In this document: piece after piece, positions 1 through 7,911 of the stretch
Layout: every line of letters begins with the position of its first letter
Numbering within the stretch: position 1 is the stretch's first letter
The notes under the pieces: model-generated
What the model was told of the DNA's origin: nothing
The model's input: only the letters and a program-made list of their open reading frames with translations
Database searches by the model: none
Translations under genes and position numbers: made by a program
NCBI RefSeq assembly: GCF_003008515.1
Contig: NZ_CP027668.1
Location: 1-64,000 of the forward strand
Reading direction: 5' to 3'
Length of the DNA: 64,000 bases
Source: Phreatobacter cathodiphilus
GTDB taxonomy: Bacteria > Pseudomonadota > Alphaproteobacteria > Rhizobiales > Phreatobacteraceae

Positions 1-703
1 CCGCGGCGGCGGGGATGTTGACCACGACATAGCGCTGGCCGAAGCCGAAGCGGCTGTCGGCCAGCCGCTCCAGCGACTTCTCCAGGGCCCGCACCCGAGC
101 CTCGGCCGGAATGTTGAGCTGCCGCAGCGTGGCGGCGGCCACGAGGCCGGAGGGCAGCAGCCCCACCCGGCGCTGGAAGCGCTGCACGGCGGCGAAGGTC
201 GCCTCGTCGAAGACGTCGCCCGCGGCCTCCGCCGGCGACAGGTCGCCCTCGAGGGCGAGGCGGCGCTTCAGCCGGGCGACGTCGGCGCCGCGCTGGCCCT
301 TGGAGAGGCGCAGGGTCGTCGGCAGCGTGCCCCAGCCGCCGCGCTGGGCGATCTGGCGATAGCTGGCGAGCGCCGCCTGGGTCACGGCGACGGTCTGCGG
401 CCCGTAGGTCGGCTGCGGATCGGTGGAGATGGCAGTCACCCGCGGCGGCGGGGCCGGGCGTGGCGGCCGCGGTCGCGCGGGCGGCACGGCGGCTTGGGCG
501 GGTGCCTGGGTCGCCGGATCGCCCGCGGGGGCCTGGGCGGCGGGCGCCGGTTCGATGGGTGCCGCCGGCGCCGGTGCGGGAGCTGCGGGCGCCTCGGCTG
601 CGGGGGGAGCCGGCTGCTGCGCCTCGGCGACCGCCGGCACGAGCGAAACCGTGGCGCTGAGAAGCGCGGCGAGAAGCAGCCGGGTAGCGATGCGATCTGT
701 CAT
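1..703 (-). CDS. L,D-transpeptidase family protein, N-terminal part (truncated by window edge)
   Basis: Only the first 234 residues lie in the window; the 3' end runs off the left edge. Residues 1-29 look like a cleavable signal peptide (RLLLAALLSATVSLVPAVAEA). A long Ala/Pro-rich linker follows (about 30-90), then a peptidoglycan-binding-1 type repeat (about 130-195, with LSKGQRGADVARLKRRL and FDEATFAAVQRFQRRVGLL). The next visible stretch, RVRALEKSLERL followed by RYVVVNIPAA, is typical of YcbB-like murein L,D-transpeptidases. Such enzymes make 3-3 crosslinks or anchor proteins in the periplasm. The YkuD catalytic domain with its Cys is outside the window, so activity cannot be checked. It is the last visible gene of a minus-strand run with the thioesterase, the unknown protein and the GtrA protein. 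Confidence 0.8.
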   Translation of the reverse strand, partial: MTDRIATRLLLAALLSATVSLVPAVAEAQQPAPPAAEAPAAPAPAPAAPIEPAPAAQAPAGDPATQAPAQAAVPPARPRPPRPAPPPRVTAISTDPQPTYGPQTVAVTQAALASYRQIAQRGGWGTLPTTLRLSKGQRGADVARLKRRLALEGDLSPAEAAGDVFDEATFAAVQRFQRRVGLLPSGLVAAATLRQLNIPAEARVRALEKSLERLADSRFGFGQRYVVVNIPAAA

Positions 704-773
704 GAATCCGTTCGTCGGCAGCACGATGGCTGCGTTCCATAGCTGAATTAAGGCAGCTTGTCGCAACGGGAGG

Positions 774-1217
774 TCAGCGGGCGCGCTGAATCGCCGCCGT
801 GAGGCTTTCCGGCAACGGGATCGGCCGCCGGCTGTCGGCGTCCACATAGACGTGGACGAAATGGCCGTGGGCGAGGGTGGTTTCGCCGCCCTTGGCGAAG
901 ATGCCGATCTCGTAGCGCTGGCTCGACCGGCCGGCCTCGGAGAAGGCGAGCCCCGCCTCCAGCGGCTCGGGATAGGAGGCGGGCGCGAAATAGGAGCAGC
1001 GCGTGTCGACGACGAGCCCCATCCACGGGCCCGTCACAGGAACGAGGCCCGCTTCCGCGATCAGGAAGGCGTTCACCACCGTGTCGAAATAGGAATAGTA
1101 GACGACGTTGTTGATGTGGCCGTACTGGTCGTTGTCCGACCAGCGCGTCTGGATGGCCGAGAACCAGGTGAAGTCGCTCCGCGGGCGGGGCGTCGGGCGA
1201 GGCGGCGCGGCGGTCAT
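774..1217 (-). CDS. acyl-CoA thioesterase, 4HBT hotdog family
   Basis: A 147-residue single-hotdog protein. The N-terminal segment TRWSDNDQYGHINNVVYYSYFDT carries the D-x-D-x-x-G-H-x-N-N signature of 4-hydroxybenzoyl-CoA thioesterase/YbgC-like enzymes, which hydrolyse acyl-CoA thioesters in the cytoplasm. The ATG at 1217 is preferred over upstream in-frame starts because AGGAGA lies about 9 nt before it and the homologous region begins soon after. The gene sits 43 nt downstream of an unknown protein on the same strand and 70 nt before the L,D-transpeptidase. The substrate cannot be told from sequence. Confidence 0.85.
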   Translation of the reverse strand: MTAAPPRPTPRPRSDFTWFSAIQTRWSDNDQYGHINNVVYYSYFDTVVNAFLIAEAGLVPVTGPWMGLVVDTRCSYFAPASYPEPLEAGLAFSEAGRSSQRYEIGIFAKGGETTLAHGHFVHVYVDADSRRPIPLPESLTAAIQRAR

Positions 1218-1260
1218 CGGCAGGCACTCTCCTATGGGAGCCGGAATCGTCTCCGCAAGG

Positions 1261-1734
1261 CTAGGCGAGGAGCGCCGCGGGATCGAGGGGGCGGATGTCG
1301 GGCTCGACCCAGGCGAGCCGCGCTTGCGGCGACAGCAGCCGCTCCCGCGTCCAGAAGATGAAGATGCCGTCCTTGGCGCCGAAGGGGCCGGCGACATAGG
1401 CGTTGACCCGCCCCGCGAGGTCGGGTGGGGCATCCCCCTCCAGGAACCGCGCGGCCGACCAGACGAAATACATGGTCACCGTCTCGTGATAGCCGCGCAT
1501 GTCGTCGTTCCCCCGGCCGACCGCGAGATTATAGGCCTTGATCCCCTCGCGCAGGCGGTCGCGCGCCGCGGCCTCGCCATGGGTGGCGACGTGCCAAAGC
1601 CCGGTGGCGAGATGCGCCTGGTGCGACCACTCGGCGAAGGGCAGGGTCCGCGCCCGGAAAGCCTCGACGATGGCGAGAATGGGCGCGTCGGAGGCGAAGG
1701 GCTCGAAGCTGCGAGCCGGCGTGTCCATGGCCAT
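1261..1734 (-). CDS. conserved hypothetical protein
   Basis: A 157-residue soluble protein I cannot assign. It has no signal peptide or membrane segment. Visible features are a central EWSHQAHLATGLWHVATHG stretch with two His residues three apart, a GYHETVTMYFVWSAARFL segment, and aromatic-rich helices. The His pair plus HET could bind a metal, but this is inference. Start is the first of two in-frame ATGs (1734 or 1728), with a G-rich stretch upstream. It begins 16 nt after the GtrA gene and is followed 43 nt later by the thioesterase, so the three are probably co-transcribed. Confidence 0.6.
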   Translation of the reverse strand: MAMDTPARSFEPFASDAPILAIVEAFRARTLPFAEWSHQAHLATGLWHVATHGEAAARDRLREGIKAYNLAVGRGNDDMRGYHETVTMYFVWSAARFLEGDAPPDLAGRVNAYVAGPFGAKDGIFIFWTRERLLSPQARLAWVEPDIRPLDPAALLA

Positions 1735-1750
1735 GGCGGCCCCCCCGATG

Positions 1751-2254
1751 TCAGTGGCGGCCTCCCGGCCGCGAGAAGACGAAGAGCCGCGCCATCGCGA
1801 AATTGGCGACGAAGGCGAGGCCGATGGGAACGATGGCGGCGAGCGACAGGGGGAGATAGCGCACCGCGAAGAGGAAGCTCGCCACCTCGATGGCGAGGCC
1901 CACCGTGCCGGAGGCGACGAAGCGCAGGTAGGTCGGCCAGCTCAGCCGCCTCCCGCTCTCGTGCGCGAAGGTGAAGAGCGTGTTGAGTAGGTAGGAGTTC
2001 GACACCGCCACCGCCCAGCCCAGCGCCTTGGCGAGGCCAAGGGCGGGATCGTTGGCGGCGAGGCCGAGGGGGGTGAGCACGAGAACCGTCACCCCCACAG
2101 TCACCGCATAGTTGACGAAGCCGTTGCCGACGCCGATGACCCCGAAGGACAGCATCTTGCGGCCCTCGCGGAGGAGGGTGGCGGCCAGGCCGCCGGTGGG
2201 GGGCTGTTGTCGTTCATTCATCACAGCGCCGTGGTCTACACGCTTTTGCACCAT
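1751..2254 (-). CDS. GtrA-family membrane protein (lipid-linked sugar flippase)
   Basis: Up to 167 residues with four hydrophobic segments (around residues 34-58, 70-90, 108-128 and 133-155) and the GtrA-family pattern SFGVIGVGNGFVNYAVTVGV followed by SNSYLLNTLFTF and a C-terminal FVANFAMARLFVFSR. GtrA proteins are thought to flip undecaprenyl-phosphate-linked sugars across the inner membrane. The start is uncertain: ATG at 2254 or ATG at 2221 (MNERQQ), neither with a strong ribosome site. It is transcribed divergently from the GT2 glycosyltransferase at 2354, which is the usual functional partner (GtrB-type). Confidence 0.85.
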   Translation of the reverse strand: MVQKRVDHGAVMNERQQPPTGGLAATLLREGRKMLSFGVIGVGNGFVNYAVTVGVTVLVLTPLGLAANDPALGLAKALGWAVAVSNSYLLNTLFTFAHESGRRLSWPTYLRFVASGTVGLAIEVASFLFAVRYLPLSLAAIVPIGLAFVANFAMARLFVFSRPGGRH

Positions 2255-2353
2255 GAAACAGCCGGTCCGCCGTGATGATGTGCCCCTCCCTTCACGGCAG
2301 CGTGAAGTTGGGTATCATGGACAGGTTTGAGGAGCGGCCGCGGCCGTCGGCAC

Positions 2354-3403
2354 ATGAGCAACAGCGACAGGCGTGTCATCGCCTTTCCCGGCAGCGAGCT
2401 TCCCCCCTTCGGTCTCACCATCGTCGTGCCGGCCTACAACGAGGCGGAAGCCCTCCCGCACACCCATGCCAAGCTCACCGCCTTCGCCCGCAAGCTGAAG
2501 GACGAGCGCGGCCTGCCGGTCGAGATTCTCTACGTCGACGACGGCTCGCGGGACGGCACGCGGGCGGTGGCCGAGACCCTGAGGCCCGACGGCGCCGACG
2601 TCCAGGTGATCGGCTTCTCGCGCAATTTCGGCAAGGAGGCGGCTCTCCTCGCCGGCCTCGACCATGCCCGCTACGGCGCCGTCATCTTCATGGATGCCGA
2701 CGGCCAGCATCCCACCGCCGTCGCCGAGACGCTCGTCTCCCGCTGGCTGGACGACGGTTACGACGTCGTCTTCACCTACAAGGCCCACCGCCGCGACGAG
2801 CCGCGCCTGCGCACGCTCTTCGTCAACGCCTTCTACGGCCTCGTCAATGCGGGCGTGCGCCACAAGATCCCGGCCGATGCCGGCGACTTCCGCCTGCTGT
2901 CGCCGCGCGCCGCGGCGGCACTGCGCCGCCTCCCCGAGCGGGGCCGCTTCTTCAAGGGCCTGTCGAGCTGGGTCGGCTTCCGCCAGATCGGCATCCCCTA
3001 CGAGCCGGACGCCCGCGAGCAGGGCGAGGCCAAGTGGAGCTTCTGGGGGCTTCTCGCCTTCTCCATCGAGGGCCTGACCTCGTTCTCCATCGTGCCGCTG
3101 CGCATCGCGAGCCTCCTCGGCGCGCTGCTGGCCGCGCTCGCCTTCTGCTACGGCCTCTTCATCGTCGCCGAGACGATCATCCATGGCCGCGGCGTGCCGG
3201 GCTATCCCTCCGTCTTCGTGGCCGTCACCTTCATCGGCGGCGTGCAACTGCTGATGATCGGCGTCCTGGGCGAATATATCGGCAAGATCCTCTCCGAGCT
3301 GAAGGGGCGGCCGGTCTATCTGGTCGCCGAGCACAGCCTGAAGCGTGCCGCCGACCAGCCCGCCGCCACGGACGCGGCCGGCCCGCTCGCCCAGGGCGAC
3401 TGA
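2354..3403 (+). CDS. GT2 polyprenyl-phosphate glycosyltransferase, GtrB/ArnC/FlmF-like
   Basis: 349 residues. The N-terminal GT-A domain has LTIVVPAYNEAEALP, the nucleotide-sugar motif YVDDGSRDGT and the metal-binding DAD in FMDADGQHP. Two C-terminal membrane helices (about 235-260 and 275-305) match GtrB, ArnC and dolichyl-phosphate sugar synthases, which transfer a sugar from UDP- or dTDP-sugar to undecaprenyl phosphate on the cytoplasmic face. The ATG at 2354 is chosen because the family start falls there, although the GAGGAG at 2329-2334 is about 20 nt away; a TTG at 2327 is also in frame. The stop lies 11 nt before a YdjC-type deacetylase, pointing to an operon and to an N-acetylated sugar as the cargo. 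Confidence 0.88.
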   Translation: MSNSDRRVIAFPGSELPPFGLTIVVPAYNEAEALPHTHAKLTAFARKLKDERGLPVEILYVDDGSRDGTRAVAETLRPDGADVQVIGFSRNFGKEAALLAGLDHARYGAVIFMDADGQHPTAVAETLVSRWLDDGYDVVFTYKAHRRDEPRLRTLFVNAFYGLVNAGVRHKIPADAGDFRLLSPRAAAALRRLPERGRFFKGLSSWVGFRQIGIPYEPDAREQGEAKWSFWGLLAFSIEGLTSFSIVPLRIASLLGALLAALAFCYGLFIVAETIIHGRGVPGYPSVFVAVTFIGGVQLLMIGVLGEYIGKILSELKGRPVYLVAEHSLKRAADQPAATDAAGPLAQGD

Positions 3404-3414
3404 GCCCAGCCGTC

Positions 3415-4212
3415 ATGAAGCGTCTCATCCTCTGCGCCGACGACTATGCGCTGGCGCCGGGGGTCTCGCGCGCCATCCGCGACCTCGCCGCCGCCGGCCG
3501 GCTCAACGCCACGTCGGTCATGACGCCGGGGCCGGACCTCGCCGCCGAGGCCGCGCGGCTCCTCGCCGTCTCTCCGGCCGGCTTCCAGATCGGGCTCCAC
3601 GTGACGCTCACAGGGGGGCTGACGCCGCTCACCGCGCCGCGCCTCGCCATGGCCGAAGGCATCGGCTCGCTCCTGATGCGCTCCCACTTGCGCCGGCTCG
3701 ATCGCGGCGCCGTCGCCGCCGAGGTCGAGGCGCAGATGCAGGCCTTCATTGCCGCCTTCGGCGCGCCGCCCGCCTTCGTCGACGGCCACCAGCACGCCCA
3801 TCTGCTGCCCGGCATCCGCGACATCGTCGTGGCGGCGGCGGAGCGCCACGCACCCGGCGCCTGGATCCGCCAGTGCAGCGGGCCGGGCGGTGCCGGAGCG
3901 GGCGTCAAGGGCCGGGTCATCGCCGGCCTCTCGCGGGGGCTGCGCCGGCTCCTCGCCCGCCACGGGGTCGCGACCAACCCCGCCTTCTCCGGCGCTTACG
4001 ACTTCCGCCGCGCCGCCGATTTCGCCGCGATCTTCCCGACCTTCCTTCCCCGGCTGCCGGACGGCGCCCTCGTCATGGTCCATCCGGGGCATGTCGACGA
4101 GGCGCTGAGGCGGGCCGATCCGGTCCACGGCCCCCGCGAGCACGAATACGCCTATCTCGCCGGCGAGACTTTCCCCCGCGACCTCGCCGCCGCGGGGTTC
4201 TCTCTCACCTGA
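3415..4212 (+). CDS. YdjC/ChbG-family carbohydrate deacetylase
   Basis: 265 residues of the ChbG/HpnK/NaxD fold. Metal and catalytic residues visible are D9-D10 (CADDYALA), H62 (GLHVTLTGG) and H125, H127 and H129 in VDGHQHAHLLPG. The family removes N-acetyl groups from sugars: chitooligosaccharides for ChbG, undecaprenyl-phosphate-linked GalNAc for Francisella NaxD. It starts 11 nt after the glycosyltransferase stop, so the two are almost certainly one transcription unit. No signal peptide is seen, so it acts on the cytoplasmic side, in line with deacetylation of a lipid-linked sugar before flipping. The exact substrate is inference from context. Confidence 0.87.
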   Translation: MKRLILCADDYALAPGVSRAIRDLAAAGRLNATSVMTPGPDLAAEAARLLAVSPAGFQIGLHVTLTGGLTPLTAPRLAMAEGIGSLLMRSHLRRLDRGAVAAEVEAQMQAFIAAFGAPPAFVDGHQHAHLLPGIRDIVVAAAERHAPGAWIRQCSGPGGAGAGVKGRVIAGLSRGLRRLLARHGVATNPAFSGAYDFRRAADFAAIFPTFLPRLPDGALVMVHPGHVDEALRRADPVHGPREHEYAYLAGETFPRDLAAAGFSLT

Positions 4213-4233
4213 ACGGCCCTGGGCGACGCGCTG

Positions 4234-4250
4234 TTGCGAATGATTCGCAA
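4234..4250. promoter_or_regulatory. 17-bp perfect palindrome, candidate metalloregulator operator
   Basis: TTGCGAATGATTCGCAA has 7-bp perfect arms around a 3-nt centre. It lies 22 nt after the deacetylase stop and 110 nt before the outer-membrane-like gene. The shape and the central AATGATT resemble Fur-superfamily boxes of proteobacteria. The regulator is inferred, not shown. Confidence 0.5.
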
Positions 4251-4359
4251 AAGCGCCAGAGTGATGCGCCGAATCATCACCGGGGCTCCGACGTGCGGTA
4301 GCCACTTGCCGGCGCAGGAAGCTCGGGCATAGTCCCGCAGGGGACAACTGGGGCTCACC

Positions 4360-5283
4360 ATGAATCGCTTCGTCGCGGCAGCCGCCGCAATGCTTCTCGC
4401 CGCGCCGGCCATGGCGGCCGACGTCGCGCGCCGCCAGGCCGAGGCGCCCGCCGCCGAGGCGGCCGGACCGGATGACGCCTACGGTTTCCTCGACGGCACC
4501 GGCGTCGGCAGTCCGGGTGACCGCGGCCTCACCTCCGAGACCACCGCCCGCTTCGGCAAGTTCGACGGGCGCTACACCGGCATCAACACCAAGCTCGAGG
4601 CCGGCTGGACCCCCGTCCAGCGCCTGCAGGTCTCGCTCGCCGTCTGGGCCGCCTATCACGACATCCGCAACAACACGGTGCCGGGCTATCCGAACCAGAA
4701 CCGCTTCGCCTTCGACGGGCTCGCCGGCCAGGTTCGCTACCAGCTGAAGGAGCGCGGCGCGACGCCCTTCGATCCGGGCCTCACCGTCGGTCTGGAACTG
4801 CGCTGGGGCCGCTTCTCCGAAGGCCTCGGCATCTCCGCCGAGCGCTTCGCCGCCACCTTCAAGGTCGCCGCCGACGCGGCCCTGGTCGGCGATCGTCTCT
4901 ACGGCGCGGTGAACCTCAACATCGGCCCGGGCACCGAGCGCCCGCGCGGCGCGGCCGGCTATGCCAACGATTCCGGCCTTGAGCTCGGCGGCGCGCTCGC
5001 CTGGCGGGTGGGCGAGGGGGCCTCCACCTTCGTCGGCGGCAATGTCCGCTATGTCGCCGCCTATGGCGGCGCCTTCCTCAACCAGTGGGGCGGCCACGCC
5101 GTCCTCGTCGGCCCGACCTTCTTCCACAAGATCGGCGATGTCGGCCCGCTGAAGGACACCTTCGTCTCCCTTGCCTGGAACGCCCAGGTCTGGGGCCGGG
5201 CGGCGGGCGGCGCCACCGGCAGCCTCGACCTCGTCAATTTCGAGCGCCACCAGGTGCGCGTGAAGCTCGGCGGCGCCTTCTGA
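4360..5283 (+). CDS. predicted outer-membrane beta-barrel protein of unknown function
   Basis: 307 residues with a clear signal peptide (MNRFVAAAAAMLLAAPAMAADV, likely cleavage after AMA). The mature part alternates polar and hydrophobic residues, is rich in Gly and aromatics (GLELRWGRF, YGAVNLNIGPG, FVGGNVRYVAAYGG) and ends in a terminal Phe (VKLGGAF). These are typical of an outer-membrane beta-barrel recognised by the BAM machinery. I do not recognise a named family. The palindrome at 4234-4250 in its upstream region suggests metal-dependent control, so a role in metal or siderophore-related transport is possible but unproven. It is monocistronic by spacing. Confidence 0.65.
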   Translation: MNRFVAAAAAMLLAAPAMAADVARRQAEAPAAEAAGPDDAYGFLDGTGVGSPGDRGLTSETTARFGKFDGRYTGINTKLEAGWTPVQRLQVSLAVWAAYHDIRNNTVPGYPNQNRFAFDGLAGQVRYQLKERGATPFDPGLTVGLELRWGRFSEGLGISAERFAATFKVAADAALVGDRLYGAVNLNIGPGTERPRGAAGYANDSGLELGGALAWRVGEGASTFVGGNVRYVAAYGGAFLNQWGGHAVLVGPTFFHKIGDVGPLKDTFVSLAWNAQVWGRAAGGATGSLDLVNFERHQVRVKLGGAF

Positions 5284-5351
5284 CCGGGCTCTGCCCGGCG
5301 CTTCCGTCTTCGCCACGGATCGGCCATAACTCGCGCTGACAAGGCTGGGCC

Positions 5352-5642
5352 ATGGCACGTTTCTTCTTCAACCGGCGAGGACAGGATCCGGAGACGGCGG
5401 ACGCCTCCCGCCGCCTCACCACCCTCGTCCGCGACATTCTCTCGCTGTCCGAGGATGACGGTGTCACGGTCAGTGAGATCGCCTGCTCCCATCCGGAATG
5501 CGGGGATGCGGAAACCGTGGTTCTCGTCATGCGCGTCGGCCGCCGCACCGAGGCGGTGAAGGTGCTCAAGGCCATGCGCCTCGTGACCGAGGACGAACTG
5601 CGAAAGGCCCTCGCTCAATCCCCTTCCGATGCACTGCCCTGA
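5352..5642 (+). CDS. small conserved hypothetical protein with CSHPEC motif
   Basis: 96 residues with no signal peptide or membrane helix. The centre reads VSEIACSHPECGDAETVVLVM, placing two Cys and a His within seven residues, which could bind a metal. The flanks look like a small alpha/beta domain (TTLVRDILSLSEDDGVTV and VGRRTEAVKVLKAMRLVTEDELRKAL). Codon use matches the neighbours. I do not recognise a family with confidence. It precedes the ABC transporter by 110 nt and could be independently transcribed. Confidence 0.55.
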   Translation: MARFFFNRRGQDPETADASRRLTTLVRDILSLSEDDGVTVSEIACSHPECGDAETVVLVMRVGRRTEAVKVLKAMRLVTEDELRKALAQSPSDALP

Positions 5643-5752
5643 CCCGGCTCTTCCACCGGCGCCCGCGGCGTGATTCAAAGTGCGGCGGCGACTCCGCCGA
5701 AGCGCTGCATCCAGACGGCCCATTCCCTCACGACGATCCCCGGGGTTCCCTC

Positions 5753-7852
5753 ATGATACCCATCGCCATCACAGCAGGAACGGCCGGCCTCGCGCTGGCC
5801 GGGGCGAGGCTCGCGGGTCTGATCGACCTGCCGCCCTACGTCTTCCTTCTGACGATCGTCGCCGCCGTCGTCGCCTGGCTGTCACGCCCGACCGCGACGC
5901 TCATCCGCGCCATCATCGCCTTCCTGGTCGTCTGGCACCTGGCGGCGCTCTCCATCCTCCTGCTCAGCGAGATGGGGCGCATTCCCGCCGCCCTCGGTCC
6001 CTACCTGCCGACGCGGGCCAGCGTCCTTCTCTCGGTCATCTTCGCCATCGCCGTCTACGGCCTGAGCTTCGTCGGCACGATCCGCCAGATCACGGCCCTC
6101 GCCGACCCCTTCTTCGAGGCACGGGACATCGGCGTGGTGAACCTGCCCTTCGGCCTCTCCCTGCGCATGCAGGAGCGCTATGTCGCCCACGCCCTGCTCT
6201 ACATCCTGCTCGTCATCAACATCGCGCAGGTGCTGGCGACCGTCCTGCTCAACCAGTGGAACAACCGCTTCTACACGGCCCTGCAGCAGCGCGCCGAGGC
6301 GACCTTCTGGATCGAATTGCAGTATTTCACTGTCGTCGCCTTCCTGTGGGTGATCCTCGCCGTCTACGAGCTCTACCTGACCCAGTGGACCCAGATGCGC
6401 TGGCGCCGCTGGATGACGGGCCGGCTCACCGGCCACTGGCTCGACGGGGGCGGCCACTACCGCATGCGTCTCCAGGGCAATCAGGCCGACAACCCGGACC
6501 AGCGCATCGCCGAGGACGTGCGCATGTTCACCGAGAACACGCTGGCCCTGATGATCCGCTTCTTCTCGGCGATCCTGTCGCTCTACGCCTTCGTGCTGAT
6601 CCTCTGGGGCCTGTCGGCGAGCTTCAAGTACAACGTGCTCGGCTTCGACCTGGAATCGATCCCCGGCTATCTCGTCTATGCGGCGCTCTTCGTCGCCGTC
6701 TTCGGCACGGTCTGCGCCCATCTCATCGGCCGCAGGCTCATCGGCATCAACTTCCTGCGCCAGCGCTACGAGGCCGACTTCCGCTACAGCCTCGTCCGGG
6801 TGCGCGAGAACGACGAGCAGATCGCCCTGCTGAAGGGCGAGGCCGCCGAGGCACAGGGCCTTGCCCGCCGTTTCGCCAACGTGGTCGCCAACTGGTTCGA
6901 CTACATGAAATACACCAAGCGGCTCACCTGGTTCACCAGCTTCGTCAACCAGGCCTCGGTGATCTTTCCCTTCATCCTGCTCGCCCCGGCCTATTTCTCC
7001 GGCGCCGTGCAGCTCGGCTCGCTGACCCAGACCGCCGGCGCCTTCGGCCGGGTGGAGTCGGCACTGATGATCTTCACCAACCTCTATGCCTCGCTCGCCG
7101 ACTACAAGTCGGTGGTCGACCGCCTCACCGGGTTCGAACGATCCGCTGCGGGCGCGCGTACGACCCCGCCCGCCGCCATCGTCACCGAACGGAACGGCGA
7201 CCACCTGAAGCTCGCCGACCTCTCGGTCACCCTGCCCGACGGGCGCCAGCTCGTCTCGGCCCCGGACCTCACCGTGAAGCCCGGCGACCGCGTCCTCGTC
7301 ACGGGACCCTCGGGCTCGGGCAAGTCGACGCTCTTCCGCGCCATTGCCGGCATCTGGCCGCACGGGTCCGGCACCGTCGTCTCGCCGTCGGGGGCCGACA
7401 TCATGCTGCTGCCGCAGCGTCCCTATTTCCCGGTGGCGAGCCTGCGCGACGCCGTCACCTATCCGTCCGAACGGGGCGCTTATTCCGACGCTGAGATCGT
7501 CGAGGCGCTGGAGGCGATGAACCTCGCCGCACTGACCACCCGCCTCGACGAGGAGGCGGCCTGGCACCAGACGCTCTCGGGCGGCGAACAGCAGCGCCTC
7601 GCCCTCGCCCGCGCGCTGCTCAGCAAGCCCGACTGGCTGTTCCTCGACGAGGCGACAGCCGCCATCGACGAGACCGGGGAGGCGGCCCTCTACAAGGCGC
7701 TCTGCGACCGCCTGCCGAACGCCACCATCGTGTCCATCGGCCACCGCTCGACCCTGGTGAACTTCCACGACCGGCGCGTCCATCTCGTCAAGGACGAGAC
7801 GGGCCTCCACGTCGCGGCCGACGCCCCGCTCATGCCGCTGGTCAAGGGGTGA
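5753..7852 (+). CDS. SbmA/BacA- and YddA-like ABC transporter, fused permease and ATPase
   Basis: 699 residues. The N-terminal half carries about eight hydrophobic segments including the ABC_membrane_2/SbmA_BacA core (LLNQWNNRFYTALQQRAEATFW, NPDQRIAEDVRMFTENTLAL). The C-terminal half is an ABC ATPase with Walker A GPSGSGKST, signature LSGGEQQR, Walker B WLFLDEATAAID and the switch His in IGHRST. Relatives import peptides, very-long-chain acyl-CoAs or vitamin B12 (YddA, BacA, Rv1819c). The ATG at 5753 is chosen as the first start before the hydrophobic N-terminus; upstream in-frame sequence is not family-like. Cargo is unknown. Confidence 0.88.
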   Translation: MIPIAITAGTAGLALAGARLAGLIDLPPYVFLLTIVAAVVAWLSRPTATLIRAIIAFLVVWHLAALSILLLSEMGRIPAALGPYLPTRASVLLSVIFAIAVYGLSFVGTIRQITALADPFFEARDIGVVNLPFGLSLRMQERYVAHALLYILLVINIAQVLATVLLNQWNNRFYTALQQRAEATFWIELQYFTVVAFLWVILAVYELYLTQWTQMRWRRWMTGRLTGHWLDGGGHYRMRLQGNQADNPDQRIAEDVRMFTENTLALMIRFFSAILSLYAFVLILWGLSASFKYNVLGFDLESIPGYLVYAALFVAVFGTVCAHLIGRRLIGINFLRQRYEADFRYSLVRVRENDEQIALLKGEAAEAQGLARRFANVVANWFDYMKYTKRLTWFTSFVNQASVIFPFILLAPAYFSGAVQLGSLTQTAGAFGRVESALMIFTNLYASLADYKSVVDRLTGFERSAAGARTTPPAAIVTERNGDHLKLADLSVTLPDGRQLVSAPDLTVKPGDRVLVTGPSGSGKSTLFRAIAGIWPHGSGTVVSPSGADIMLLPQRPYFPVASLRDAVTYPSERGAYSDAEIVEALEAMNLAALTTRLDEEAAWHQTLSGGEQQRLALARALLSKPDWLFLDEATAAIDETGEAALYKALCDRLPNATIVSIGHRSTLVNFHDRRVHLVKDETGLHVAADAPLMPLVKG

Positions 7853-7862
7853 GGCGTCGGCG

Positions 7863-7877
7863 GTCCGGTTTCCGGAC
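7863..7877. promoter_or_regulatory. inverted repeat upstream of hxlR-type gene, candidate operator copy 1
   Basis: GTCCGGTTTCCGGAC, inside a longer perfect repeat at 7861-7879 with 8-bp arms and a TTT centre. It lies 34 nt before the HxlR ATG. A 12/15 identical element precedes lysE at 8581-8595. It could also work as a weak terminator for the ABC transporter gene that ends at 7852, but there is no T tract. Confidence 0.55.
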
Positions 7878-7911
7878 CGTCTCCTCACGCCTGGCGTGCT
7901 AGACTGCCGGC

